Part shown: piece after piece, positions 17,775 to 26,589 of the stretch
Layout of the letters: every line of letters starts with the position of its first letter
How positions within the stretch are numbered: position 1 is the stretch's first letter
From: Gelidibacter japonicus
GTDB taxonomy: Bacteria; Bacteroidota; Bacteroidia; Flavobacteriales; Flavobacteriaceae
DNA length: 64,000 nt
Direction of reading: 5' to 3'
NCBI RefSeq assembly: GCF_010725055.1
Contig: NZ_BJKB01000005.1
Span: 186,001 to 250,000 of the forward strand
Position numbers and translations under genes: made by a program
Notes under the pieces: model-generated
The model's input: the letters and a program-made list of their open reading frames with translations, nothing else
Database searches by the model: none
Told to the model about the DNA's origin: nothing

Positions 17775-19958
17775 ATGGAAATGCAACAATTCTATTACGA
17801 TAACAAAGTCGTTAAGAAATTCCTCTATGCCACCTTGTTCTGGGGTCTTATTGGTATGATCGTCGGACTCTTTTTAGCTTTTCTATTCCTTTTTCCAAAT
17901 CTGACCGATGGCATTTCATGGCTGAGTTTTGGACGGTTAAGACCATTACATACCAATGCGGTTATTTTCGCCTTTGTAGGTAATGCTATTTTTGCTGGGG
18001 TGTATTACTCATCACAAAGGTTACTAAAAGCCAGGATGTTCAGTGATGCCTTAAGCAATATTAACTTTTGGGGCTGGCAATTAATCATTGCTGCAGCGGC
18101 AATTACTTTGCCTTTGGGTTTTTCCACCTCAAAAGAATACGCAGAATTGGAATGGCCAATTGATATTGCCATTGCTTTTGTATGGGTTGTTTTTGGCTGG
18201 AACCTTATTGGGACGATACTAAAAAGAAGACAACGCCATTTGTATGTAGCCATTTGGTTCTATATTGCCACTTTTGTTACAGTTGCCGTACTCCATATAT
18301 TCAATAGCTTGGAACTGCCTGTCAGTGCTTTCAAAAGTTACTCTGTTTATGCCGGTGTTCAGGATGCCTTGGTACAGTGGTGGTATGGGCATAACGCTGT
18401 AGCATTTTTCTTGACCACACCGTTTTTGGGACTTATGTACTATTTCGTTCCAAAGGCAGCCAACAGGCCTGTTTATTCCTATAGACTTTCCATAGTCCAC
18501 TTCTGGTCCCTGATATTTATTTATATCTGGGCAGGACCGCATCACTTATTATATACAGCGTTACCTGAATGGGCTCAGAACTTAGGTGTGGCGTTCTCAG
18601 TCATGTTGTTAATGCCTTCTTGGGGAGGGATGATCAACGGACTCTTAACATTGCGAGGAGCCTGGGACAAGGTAAGAACGGATCCTGTTCTTAAATTCAT
18701 GGTTGTTGCCATTACCGGATATGGGATGGCCACCTTTGAAGGTCCGATGTTATCACTCAAAAACGTAAATGCCATTGCTCATTATACAGATTGGATTATT
18801 GCCCATGTCCACGTAGGTGCTTTGGCCTGGAATGGATTCTTAGCCTTTGGAATGGTCTATTGGCTGATCCCTCGCTTGACCAAATCGAAACTATATTCCA
18901 CTGGAATGGCGAATCTTCATTTCTGGATCGGGACCCTAGGAATCATCATGTATGCTTTGCCATTGTACGTAGCCGGGTTTACCCAGGCGAGTATGTGGAA
19001 ACAATTTAATCCTGATGGTAGTTTGGTTTACGGTAACTTCCTGGAAACCGTTACTGAAATTATGCCAATGTATTGGATGCGTGCCATTGGGGGTACTTTA
19101 TACCTGACCGGAATGATCGTCATGATCTATAATATTGTTCAAACGGTTAGAAAAGGTAGTGCTGTTACGGACGAGTTGGCAGAAGCTCCTGCACTACAAC
19201 GTGTCTCCAAGGGAATGGTTGCTGGTGAACATTGGCACAGCTGGTTAGAGCGTAGACCAATACAGTTGACAATTGGTGCGACAATAGCGATTTTAATTGG
19301 TGGTATTGTGCAAATCATACCAACCATTATGATAGATTCCAACATCCCAACCATTACCAGTGTGAAGCCTTACACTCCACTCGAACTTGAAGGAAGGGAT
19401 CTATATATCCGCGAAGGTTGCGTTGGATGTCACTCTCAAATGATTAGGCCATTTAGGGACGAAGTTGAACGCTATGGCGAATTCTCAAAAGCTGGCGAAT
19501 ATGTCTATGACCATCCGTTCTTATGGGGAAGTAAACGTACCGGACCTGACTTACACAGAATTGGTGGCAAATACTCTGACAGTTGGCACTTCAATCATAT
19601 GTATGACCCACAGAGTACCTCCTCAGGATCCATCATGCCTGGTTATAAATGGCTGATTACTGATAAATTGGACAAATCCGTCACTGAGAGAAAGATGAGG
19701 ACGATGATGGCCTTGGGAGTGCCATATACTGACGAAGATGTAGCCAATGCACAACAAAGCATGACGGAGCAGGGAACACAGATTGAGCAAAACCTTTATG
19801 GTGATCCAGCGTTTGCAGAGGCTTACGAAAGAGATAAAGAAAATAGCGGTCCTGATTTTGTTGAAATGCGCGATCGGGAAATTGTGGCAATTATCGCCTA
19901 TTTACAACGTCTCGGCACGGATATTAAAGTCAAAGATTTAGAAACAACACAAAACTAG
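17775..19958 (+). CDS. ccoN: cbb3-type cytochrome c oxidase, fused subunits I and II (CcoN-CcoO)
   Basis: 727 residues. Residues about 1-490 are CcoN, a 12-helix heme-copper subunit with the conserved histidines in RPLHTNAVIFAF, WWYGHNAVAFFLTT, the Cu-B region GPHHLLYTALPEW and TDWIIAHVHVGALAWNG. After a further helix the C-terminal part is CcoO, with a single c-type heme site CVGCH at residues 549-553 and the conserved RPFRDEVERYGEFSKAGEY and GSKRTGPDL. The enzyme reduces O2 at low oxygen tension and pumps protons. Subunits I and II are separate genes in proteobacteria; the fusion is usual in Bacteroidetes. Confidence 0.96.
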   Translation: MEMQQFYYDNKVVKKFLYATLFWGLIGMIVGLFLAFLFLFPNLTDGISWLSFGRLRPLHTNAVIFAFVGNAIFAGVYYSSQRLLKARMFSDALSNINFWGWQLIIAAAAITLPLGFSTSKEYAELEWPIDIAIAFVWVVFGWNLIGTILKRRQRHLYVAIWFYIATFVTVAVLHIFNSLELPVSAFKSYSVYAGVQDALVQWWYGHNAVAFFLTTPFLGLMYYFVPKAANRPVYSYRLSIVHFWSLIFIYIWAGPHHLLYTALPEWAQNLGVAFSVMLLMPSWGGMINGLLTLRGAWDKVRTDPVLKFMVVAITGYGMATFEGPMLSLKNVNAIAHYTDWIIAHVHVGALAWNGFLAFGMVYWLIPRLTKSKLYSTGMANLHFWIGTLGIIMYALPLYVAGFTQASMWKQFNPDGSLVYGNFLETVTEIMPMYWMRAIGGTLYLTGMIVMIYNIVQTVRKGSAVTDELAEAPALQRVSKGMVAGEHWHSWLERRPIQLTIGATIAILIGGIVQIIPTIMIDSNIPTITSVKPYTPLELEGRDLYIREGCVGCHSQMIRPFRDEVERYGEFSKAGEYVYDHPFLWGSKRTGPDLHRIGGKYSDSWHFNHMYDPQSTSSGSIMPGYKWLITDKLDKSVTERKMRTMMALGVPYTDEDVANAQQSMTEQGTQIEQNLYGDPAFAEAYERDKENSGPDFVEMRDREIVAIIAYLQRLGTDIKVKDLETTQN

Positions 19959-19963
19959 TCATT

Positions 19964-20149
19964 ATGCTGAAATATATAAAAAACCATATGGACAGTATTT
20001 CAGGTATTGAAATATATCCAATGATCTCCTTACTTATATTTTTCATTTTTTTCGTAGCACTTTTTTGGTGGGTCATTACGGCCAAAAAAGATTATATCGA
20101 TAGAATGAGCAACATACCTTTAGACAACGAAAACGAAATACAATTATGA
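19964..20149 (+). CDS. ccoQ: small cbb3 oxidase subunit, CcoQ-like
   Basis: 61 residues with one membrane helix (YPMISLLIFFIFFVALFWWV) followed by the charged segment TAKKDYIDRMSNIPLDNE. Size, topology and position between ccoNO and ccoP match CcoQ/FixQ, which stabilises the cbb3 complex. Its stop overlaps the ccoP start (ATGA), implying translational coupling. Confidence 0.87.
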   Translation: MLKYIKNHMDSISGIEIYPMISLLIFFIFFVALFWWVITAKKDYIDRMSNIPLDNENEIQL

Positions 20150-21024
20150 GAAATTTAATTCCAGCATACGTTAGGGTGCCCCTATTATTCTTTATCATTT
20201 GGGGTATTATAGAATTGTTTGTGGGAACACCGCACGAACCAGCATTTATGAACAATCCAATGGTTTTATTGTTCTTGTTGTTAGTGTTGCTTCTCATTTT
20301 AGGTATTGAAGCTATTATTGCCGCTCTCGAGAATGTGATGTTTCAAAGTTTGGACGAAGCTGCGAAAGCCCGATATTTAACTACCAAAACATCAACTCCG
20401 AAAATTGTGGAATGGGTCAAAAAAACCTATAAAAAGATGTTAGGTTCCAAACCAATTGAAAAAGAAGGAGAAATTATTCTTGACCACGACTATGATGGTA
20501 TCAGAGAATTAGACAATGATCTTCCTCCATGGTGGCGTTATGGTTTTTACGCTTCAATTGTATTCGCAGCAATCTATCTCTTACGTTATCATGTCTTTGA
20601 CGGTCCAAACCAATATGACGAGTTACAAACTACTCTGGAAATCGCTAAAACAGAATTGGAAGAGTACAAAAAGACAGCCAAAGATTTGGTCGATTTTGAA
20701 TCTGTAACGGTTTTAACCGATGCGGCAGATTTAGCAAACGGAAAAATTGTTTACGACGCTTATTGCGTGGCATGCCATATGCCTGATGGTGGTGGTGGAA
20801 TTGGCCCTAACCTGACGGATGAATACTGGATTCTGGGCGGTGGCATCAAGAATATTTTCCACACCGTAAGTGAAGGTGGACGTAGTGGAAAAGGAATGGT
20901 ACCATGGAAATCGACATTAACACCAATTGAAATGGCACAGGTATCAAGTTACATCCTGACATTCCAAGGGACAACCCCTGCAAACCCTAAAGAGCCAGAA
21001 GGAGATCTCTGGGTCGATGAATAG
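20146..21024 (+). CDS. ccoP: cbb3-type cytochrome c oxidase subunit III (CcoP), single-heme form
   Basis: 292 residues. Two hydrophobic helices lie at the N-terminus and a third at about residue 130 (WWRYGFYASIVFAAIYLL), followed by a periplasmic cytochrome c domain. Only one heme-binding motif is present, CVACH at residues 207-211; the axial Met candidate lies in GKGMVPWKS. Proteobacterial CcoP has two hemes, so electron delivery here uses a shorter chain, as seen in other Bacteroidetes. The gene starts within the ccoQ stop codon. Confidence 0.93.
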   Translation: MRNLIPAYVRVPLLFFIIWGIIELFVGTPHEPAFMNNPMVLLFLLLVLLLILGIEAIIAALENVMFQSLDEAAKARYLTTKTSTPKIVEWVKKTYKKMLGSKPIEKEGEIILDHDYDGIRELDNDLPPWWRYGFYASIVFAAIYLLRYHVFDGPNQYDELQTTLEIAKTELEEYKKTAKDLVDFESVTVLTDAADLANGKIVYDAYCVACHMPDGGGGIGPNLTDEYWILGGGIKNIFHTVSEGGRSGKGMVPWKSTLTPIEMAQVSSYILTFQGTTPANPKEPEGDLWVDE

Positions 21025-21088
21025 ATAAATTTACTTGGTTCTTTATTTTTAAAAACTGATCATATCCTTAGTGATAAAATTATAAAAC

Positions 21089-22513
21089 GTGGAAACACCG
21101 CAAAACGAAAGCTTTAGAGACTCAATAGGCACACTTACAGAAGAAGGTAAACGTAAATGGGTGTTTCCCAAAAAACCAAGCGGTAAATTTTACGATTATC
21201 GAAAATGGGTGAGCTACATTCTCTTAGCCTTCTTTTTGACGGCCCCATTTATTAAAATTAACGGTAACCAGTTCTTAATGTTCAATATTTTAGAACGCCG
21301 TTTTAATATTTTCGGTTTTCCTTTTTGGCCCCAGGACTTTCATCTTTTCGTCATATCAATGTTAATTGGTGTGATTTTCATTGCCCTGTTTACCGTAGCT
21401 TTTGGACGTATTTTCTGCGGATGGATTTGTCCACAGACTATTTTTATGGAAATGGTCTTCAGGCGGATTGAATACGCCATTGAAGGCGATAGAGGTGCAC
21501 AGATGCGTTTGGACCGACAAGAATGGAATGCAGAAAAGATCAGGAAACGTGGATTTAAATGGTTCTTGTTCCTAACAATTTCATTTATCATTGCCAACGT
21601 GTTTTTAGCGTTTTTGATAGGGAGTGACAAGCTGATGGTCTATATTGCTGAAGGGCCTGTGGCTCACGCCAGTACATTGATTCCATTGCTTATTTTTACG
21701 GGTGTTTTTTACTTTGTATTTGCCTGGTTCCGGGAGCAAGTATGTATTATCGCCTGTCCTTACGGAAGATTACAAGGTGTTCTATTGGATAATAAATCGA
21801 TCGTTGTTGCCTATGATCACAAACGAGGTGAAGGGGAAAATGGGAGAAAAAAATTCCGAAAAAACGAAGACAGGGAAGCACTTGGTTATGGAGACTGTAT
21901 TGATTGTTTTCAATGTGTAAATGTGTGTCCAACAGGTATCGATATTAGAAATGGAACCCAATTGGAATGTATCAATTGCACGGCTTGTATTGACGAATGC
22001 GATCATATTATGGAGAGCATCAATCTGCCAAAGGGTCTGATCAGATATGCCAGTGAAGAAAATATTGAAAAGAAAAAGAAATTTGAATTTACACCACGTC
22101 TAAAAGGTTACTCTGCTGTATTGGTAATCTTGACAGGTTTGCTCATAGGCATGTTGCTTTTAAGAAATGAAGTAGAGGCCCGAGTTTTAAGGCTTCCTGG
22201 TCAGTTGTACGAACAGAAAGAGAACAATATAATCAGTAACGTTTTTACTTATAAACTGATCAATAAGACCACGAGAGACATTCAGGACATCAACTTTAAA
22301 TTGAGAGGGTATAACGGAGTTGTCAAGGTGGTATCTGGCGATGATCGATTTAGCGTCCCGAAACAAGGATTGGCGGAAGGGACCATGTTTATTGAAATTG
22401 ATAAAAGTGAATTAAAATCGGACAAGAACAAAGTAATGATTGAAGTTTACAGTGATGACGATTTGATTGAAACAACATCGGTCAACTTTTTGGGACCGAG
22501 AAGTTATAATTAG
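21089..22513 (+). CDS. ccoG: cbb3 oxidase accessory protein CcoG (FixG/RdxA-like ferredoxin)
   Basis: 474 residues starting at a GTG codon. Several membrane helices flank the Cys motifs CGWICPQTIFMEMVFRR, CIIACPYG and a classic double [4Fe-4S] ferredoxin segment (CIDCFQCVNVCPTGID and CINCTACIDECDH). The C-terminal domain after a helix at about residue 345 is an immunoglobulin-like FixG_C fold. CcoG acts as a copper reductase in cbb3 assembly. It lies 64 bp after ccoP in the same direction. Confidence 0.94.
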   Translation: METPQNESFRDSIGTLTEEGKRKWVFPKKPSGKFYDYRKWVSYILLAFFLTAPFIKINGNQFLMFNILERRFNIFGFPFWPQDFHLFVISMLIGVIFIALFTVAFGRIFCGWICPQTIFMEMVFRRIEYAIEGDRGAQMRLDRQEWNAEKIRKRGFKWFLFLTISFIIANVFLAFLIGSDKLMVYIAEGPVAHASTLIPLLIFTGVFYFVFAWFREQVCIIACPYGRLQGVLLDNKSIVVAYDHKRGEGENGRKKFRKNEDREALGYGDCIDCFQCVNVCPTGIDIRNGTQLECINCTACIDECDHIMESINLPKGLIRYASEENIEKKKKFEFTPRLKGYSAVLVILTGLLIGMLLLRNEVEARVLRLPGQLYEQKENNIISNVFTYKLINKTTRDIQDINFKLRGYNGVVKVVSGDDRFSVPKQGLAEGTMFIEIDKSELKSDKNKVMIEVYSDDDLIETTSVNFLGPRSYN

Positions 22514-22609
22514 ATTCCTAAAAAAGAATGAGGTAATCCGAAGGTTTGCCCCGGAAATGATGGGACCTGTGGGTTTGAGAAACTAGATATTAACAAGTTA
22601 AAAAAGAGA

Positions 22610-22627
22610 TGCCTGCCTCTGCAGGCA
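22610..22627. repeat. short GC-rich hairpin before fixH
   Basis: TGCCTGC-CTCT-GCAGGCA forms a perfect 7-bp stem with a 4-nt loop, ending 7 nt before the fixH start codon. It resembles small GC-rich palindromic repeats found between flavobacterial genes and could also modulate ribosome access to fixH. Confidence 0.55.
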
Positions 22628-22634
22628 TAGGATT

Positions 22635-23081
22635 ATGAAAATAAATTGGGGTACAGGTATTGTGTTGGCGTTTATAGGTTTTATAAGCTTTATAATGTAT
22701 TTTGTTATTTCCTTGACCGTCAACAAAAAGTATGAACATGATTTGGTGGTTGAGAACTATTACAGTCAGGAACTGGAGTTTGAAAACGACATGAACAAAC
22801 AAAAAAATGCACAACATCTAAAGGAAGATGTCACATGGAAACGGTCACCTGAAGGTATTCAACTCTCTTTTCCAAAAGATATGGATCCGTCGGAAATTAC
22901 AGGTAAAGTGTTCCTATATAGACCATCTAATAAACAATTAGACTTTGAAGTTGCGATTTCATTGTCTGACCATAATTTGCTCATACCTGACAAACGTTTA
23001 TTAGGTGGTCGTTGGAACCTTAAAGTAGATTGGCAATATAACGGAAATTTGTATCTATACAAAAAAGATATCGTCTATTAA
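22635..23081 (+). CDS. fixH: FixH/CcoH family protein
   Basis: 148 residues: an N-terminal membrane anchor (GTGIVLAFIGFISFIMYFVI) and a periplasmic beta domain with the FixH pattern (LVVENYYSQELEFENDMNKQ, and WNLKVDWQYNGNLYLYKKD at the end). FixH/CcoH helps assemble cbb3 oxidase. It sits between ccoG and the SafE-like gene; its stop codon directly abuts the next ATG. Confidence 0.88.
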   Translation: MKINWGTGIVLAFIGFISFIMYFVISLTVNKKYEHDLVVENYYSQELEFENDMNKQKNAQHLKEDVTWKRSPEGIQLSFPKDMDPSEITGKVFLYRPSNKQLDFEVAISLSDHNLLIPDKRLLGGRWNLKVDWQYNGNLYLYKKDIVY

Positions 23082-23783
23082 ATGCTGTGGTCTGCGGTCA
23101 TACTTGGTCTTCTTGGAAGTTTTCATTGCGTGGGCATGTGCGGACCGATTGCCTTTATGCTTCCGGTGGATCGCCAGAACTCCACCAAAAAAGTATTTCA
23201 GATTTTCACCTATCATTTTGGAAGGATTTTAGCCTATAGTATTATCGGTCTGTTCTTCGGATTGGTTGGAAAAAGCCTTTATATTTTTGGATTGCAACAG
23301 CAACTCTCCATAGGAATCGGTATTTTGATGATTATAGTAGTGCTAATTCCAACCAAAATCTTCAATAAATACAATTTTTCAAAACCCATTTATAAACTGA
23401 TTTCTAAGGTAAAGACAGGTTTAGGACAAGCTTTTAAGAGAAAAACGGCAGACACCTTTCTGATTATTGGATTTCTCAATGGATTTCTGCCTTGTGGTCT
23501 GGTTTATATGGCCGTTTTTGCCTCATTGGCAATGGACGGCGCACTCAAAGGAAGTTTATATATGGCCTTGTTTGGAATGGGCACTATCCCATTAATGACT
23601 TCAGCTATTTACCTTGGTAAATTTCTAAATAGCAAAGTTAAACAACGCATTCAAAAAGCAGTTCCGGTATTCGTGGTCATTATAGGCATATTGTTTATTC
23701 TCAGGGGCATGGGCTTGGGAATTCCATACATCTCCCCTGCTCCAGTTGTTGAAATGGTCCAAGGCAGTATTGATTGTAACTAA
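23082..23783 (+). CDS. sulfite exporter TauE/SafE family membrane protein
   Basis: 233 residues, about six transmembrane helices. Two paired motifs are conserved: GSFHCVGMCGPIAFMLP near the N-terminus and GFLNGFLPCGLVYMAVF in the middle, the MCG/PCG pattern of the SafE/DsbD-like transporters found next to cco genes. The start immediately follows the fixH stop. By position it probably assists oxidase maturation, for example copper or thiol transport; the true substrate is not known. Confidence 0.85.
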   Translation: MLWSAVILGLLGSFHCVGMCGPIAFMLPVDRQNSTKKVFQIFTYHFGRILAYSIIGLFFGLVGKSLYIFGLQQQLSIGIGILMIIVVLIPTKIFNKYNFSKPIYKLISKVKTGLGQAFKRKTADTFLIIGFLNGFLPCGLVYMAVFASLAMDGALKGSLYMALFGMGTIPLMTSAIYLGKFLNSKVKQRIQKAVPVFVVIIGILFILRGMGLGIPYISPAPVVEMVQGSIDCN

Positions 23784-23803
23784 AAACTAAACAATTTTAA
23801 TAC

Positions 23804-23841
23804 GGATAATTTTGTCCGATTTAAAATATAATGTATATTTG
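23804..23841 (+). promoter_or_regulatory. candidate Rrf2 operator overlapping the rrf2 promoter
   Basis: GGATAATTTTGTCC (23804-23817; one more C-G pair on each side) is an imperfect palindrome. TATATTTG at 23834-23841 is a perfect -7 box, and TTTG at 23811-23814, inside the palindrome, lies 19 bp upstream as the -33 element. Binding would therefore block polymerase, implying autorepression. Confidence 0.65.
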
Positions 23842-23860
23842 CTGAACTAAAATAACTCAT

Positions 23861-24295
23861 ATGTTTTCAAAAGCTTGCGAATACGGTATCAAAGCATCTA
23901 TTTATATAGCCTTGAACTCTTATGATGGCAATCGGGTCAGTTTAAAGGAAATTGCAAAAGAAATTGCTTCACCAGAAGCATTCACCGCAAAAATACTTCA
24001 GGACTTAGTAAGGAATAAAATTATAAATTCAGTAAAAGGTGCTTATGGTGGATTTGAAATTCCGAAAGAAGACATTTCCTCTATTAAGCTATCTCAAATT
24101 GTAACGGCCATCGACGGTGACGACATTTATCATGGCTGTGGTTTGGGTTTGAACGTATGCGATGAAAATCATCCTTGCCCGGTCCATGACCAATTTAAAA
24201 CCATACGCAACGAATTGAAAGTAATGCTGGAAAGCACCAATCTTGAGCAATTGGCTTTGGATATCAAATCAGGAGCTTCATTTTTAAAGATTTAA
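23861..24295 (+). CDS. Rrf2-family transcriptional regulator, probable Fe-S/NO sensor
   Basis: 144 residues. An N-terminal winged helix (FSKACEYGIKASIYIAL, then the recognition helix region EAFTAKILQDLVRNKII) is followed by the conserved GAYGGFEI wing. Three cysteines in GCGLGLNVCDENHPCPVHDQ, spaced CX6CX5C, fit a labile Fe-S cluster as in NsrR or IscR. The next gene downstream encodes the Fe-S repair protein Ric, so NO or cluster damage is the most likely signal. A palindrome in its own promoter recurs before ric. Confidence 0.9.
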   Translation: MFSKACEYGIKASIYIALNSYDGNRVSLKEIAKEIASPEAFTAKILQDLVRNKIINSVKGAYGGFEIPKEDISSIKLSQIVTAIDGDDIYHGCGLGLNVCDENHPCPVHDQFKTIRNELKVMLESTNLEQLALDIKSGASFLKI

Positions 24296-24315
24296 AAAAA
24301 ATTTATATATAAATA

Positions 24316-24329
24316 GGATAAAAGTATCC
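24316..24329 (+). promoter_or_regulatory. candidate Rrf2 operator upstream of ric
   Basis: GGATAAAAGTATCC has perfect 5-bp arms (GGATA/TATCC) around a 4-bp centre and the same 14-bp frame, GGAYA-N4-TRTCC, as the palindrome before the Rrf2 gene. It lies about 70 bp upstream of the ric start codon. No convincing -7 box was identified. Confidence 0.6.
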
Positions 24330-24397
24330 GAAAATAATAGTTGTCTAATTAATAATCACCCAAAAAAACCCTCGATTTAGAGGACGGGAATGAATTT

Positions 24398-25129
24398 ATG
24401 AAAACATTACATAAAGACGCACAGAAACAGATCGGTCAATTTGTGGCAGACGATTTTAGAACCGCAGCAGTATTTTCAAACTACGGTATCGACTTTTGTT
24501 GTAAAGGAGATAGAACGGTTGAAGAAGTATGCAAAAAGAACAATATCGAAGTTGAGGAATTACTCGGTAAACTGCTGGAGATTCAAATTTCAAACAACCA
24601 ACAATCCATTGATTATAAATCATGGCCGTTGGATTTATTGGCCGAATATATAGAAAAGAAACATCATCGCTATGTTGAAGAAAAGACGCCAGTACTACGT
24701 CAGTTCTTAGACAAACTTTGCAAGGTACACGGACAAAGACATCCAGAACTTTTAGAAATTACTGCACTTTTTATTGGTTGTGCTAAAGAAATGGCATCCC
24801 ATATGAAGAAAGAAGAACTTATCCTCTTCCCTTTTATAAAACGTATGGTAAAGGCGCAAATGGAAGGTACCAAAATTGAATCCCCACAATTTACAACCGT
24901 TGAAAACCCAATTGCACTGATGAAACATGATCATGAACTCGAAGGCGATCGCTTCAGAAAAATCGTGGAACTTACAAATAATTATACGCCACCTGCTGAT
25001 GCCTGCAACACCTACAGAGTAACTTTTGCCATGTTGGATGAATTTGAAAAAGATTTACATCTGCACATACATTTGGAAAATAACATCTTGTTCCCTAAGG
25101 CTATAGAGCTGGAACAGACCCTCAATTAG
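24398..25129 (+). CDS. ric: iron-sulfur cluster repair di-iron protein (Ric/ScdA/YtfE)
   Basis: 243 residues. The N-terminal ScdA_N domain has the hallmark FSNYGIDFCCKGDRTVEEVC. The C-terminal domain is hemerythrin-like with the expected His/Glu ligands in KKHHRYVEEKTP, ASHMKKEELILFPF, MKHDHELEGDRFRKI and LHLHIHLENNILFPK. Ric proteins repair Fe-S clusters damaged by NO or oxidants. It follows the Rrf2 gene and precedes two further genes likely to handle NO, which fits a denitrifier that makes NO through NirK. Confidence 0.95.
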   Translation: MKTLHKDAQKQIGQFVADDFRTAAVFSNYGIDFCCKGDRTVEEVCKKNNIEVEELLGKLLEIQISNNQQSIDYKSWPLDLLAEYIEKKHHRYVEEKTPVLRQFLDKLCKVHGQRHPELLEITALFIGCAKEMASHMKKEELILFPFIKRMVKAQMEGTKIESPQFTTVENPIALMKHDHELEGDRFRKIVELTNNYTPPADACNTYRVTFAMLDEFEKDLHLHIHLENNILFPKAIELEQTLN

Positions 25130-25150
25130 TTTTGGTTTTAATTGTTGATG

Positions 25151-25249
25151 AAACACTTCCTTTCCGTTTCTTACCCTGCTGTGGTTTTTGCATTTTTCAT
25201 TTGAGAAAAACCAAACTTCACATAAAAGATACGATTGGAAGTGTTTTTG
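25151..25249 (+). terminator. nested inverted repeat after ric, probable terminator
   Basis: Outer arms AAACACTTCC (25151-25160) and GGAAGTGTTT (25237-25246) form a 10-bp stem followed by T-rich DNA. An inner stem, GGTTTTT (25183-25189) with AAAAACC (25206-25212), lies inside. It may terminate ric transcription or be a structured RNA. Confidence 0.45.
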
Positions 25250-25380
25250 TTTAATATTTAAACGTTGTCTGCAAAACATTTTGTATAATCATCAAAGAAT
25301 TCTTCTTTGTAAATTCTTTATTTGTAAAAAAAAAATCCTATCATAGTGGATTTATTTATGGAATAATGAAAACCTCTTAA

Positions 25381-26589
25381 ATGCCAAAAAAACTCGTCCT
25401 TGTATGTCTGATAAACTTCCTGGTGGCTGCCTTGATGGGTTTGGTCTTAAGATACGTTTTTGTATCCCCCTACTTGCCTATCAATTTTAGATATGTCACT
25501 CATGCACACTCCCATGTAGCCATGTTGGGTTGGGTATATTTAATGCTATATGTATTAATTGTTCATCATTTCGTCCCTAGCAAAAAACCTGTTTTCAATT
25601 GGCTGTTTTGGGCGACAGAGATTTCGGTAGTTGGCATGATGGTCAGTTTCCCCATTCAAGGTTATGCTGCTATTTCCATTACTTTTTCAACCTTGCATAT
25701 TTTTTGCAGCTACTATTTTGTCAGATTGATCTGGAAAAACCAACGGATTAAATCAAAACCAATCGAACGCTTACTGAAAGCGTCATTAATTTTTATGATG
25801 CTCTCCACGGTTGGGGTTTGGTGTTTGGGACCGGCAGCGGCGATTTTGGGCCAAACTTCAGCTTTTTTCCAAATAGCGATCCAATTTTTCTTGCATTTAC
25901 AGTTTAATGGATGGTTTATGTTTGCTGTTCTGGCAGTATTTCTTTATCAATTCCCCATAACAGATACTCCCCTGTTTCAGCGCTTTTTCAAAACACTTAT
26001 TGCTGCAACCCTACTCACGTTTGCTTTACCTGTAAGTTGGTACGCCTTTCACCCCATACTACTGTGGATTAACGGAATTGGTGTAGTCATACAACTTTTA
26101 TCGGGATATTATTTCATTCTCTTGCTACAACCACATTGGAATCGGTTTTGGAGCAAGACGCCAAAAATAATTAAATGGATGTATGCTTTGGCCCTCATCT
26201 CTTTTATAATGAAAATAGCTTTGCAAACAAGCTCTATCTTCCCTGAAATCTCTAAAATGGCGTATCAGTACCACAATTTTGTTATCGGATTTATTCATTT
26301 AATGATGTTAGGTGTCATCACTGGATTCCTATTTGTGTTCCTTTTAAATTCTTCGTTGATTTCGATTAAAAGTAAGACTTTGTCCTTTGGTATCTATTGT
26401 TTTACCATTGGTTTCATTGCAACTGAGATTTTATTGCTTATTCAGGGACTTTTTTACTATTTTGCCCTTGGGATGATCCCAAATTACTATTGGCTGCTTT
26501 TTGTTAGCAGTATTCTTTTGCCCTTAGGTATTCTATTTTTTATAATAAATATTATTAATCATGAAACCAAAACCATTAAAACGACATAA
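25381..26589 (+). CDS. heme-copper-oxidase-subunit-I-like (NnrS-like) polytopic membrane protein
   Basis: 402 residues with about 12 hydrophobic helices. Histidines occur at helix starts in THAHSHVAMLGW, FLHLQFNGWFMFAV and YHNFVIGFIHLMMLG, resembling heme-ligand positions in heme-copper oxidases and NnrS. The double-His Cu-B motif and a second conserved metal site are missing, so it is unlikely to be a working oxidase or a full NorB. It lies between ric and a hemerythrin gene and overlaps the latter by 29 bp, which points to a role in the NO response. I do not recognise a named family with confidence. Confidence 0.6.
   Translation: MPKKLVLVCLINFLVAALMGLVLRYVFVSPYLPINFRYVTHAHSHVAMLGWVYLMLYVLIVHHFVPSKKPVFNWLFWATEISVVGMMVSFPIQGYAAISITFSTLHIFCSYYFVRLIWKNQRIKSKPIERLLKASLIFMMLSTVGVWCLGPAAAILGQTSAFFQIAIQFFLHLQFNGWFMFAVLAVFLYQFPITDTPLFQRFFKTLIAATLLTFALPVSWYAFHPILLWINGIGVVIQLLSGYYFILLLQPHWNRFWSKTPKIIKWMYALALISFIMKIALQTSSIFPEISKMAYQYHNFVIGFIHLMMLGVITGFLFVFLLNSSLISIKSKTLSFGIYCFTIGFIATEILLLIQGLFYYFALGMIPNYYWLLFVSSILLPLGILFFIINIINHETKTIKTT

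Noticed and set aside
25340-25365. AAATCC-N9-GGATTT inverted repeat before the heme-copper-like gene as a third Rrf2 operator
   Set aside because: The arms are in the opposite order (TCC...GGA) to the GGAYA...TRTCC operators and the spacing differs.
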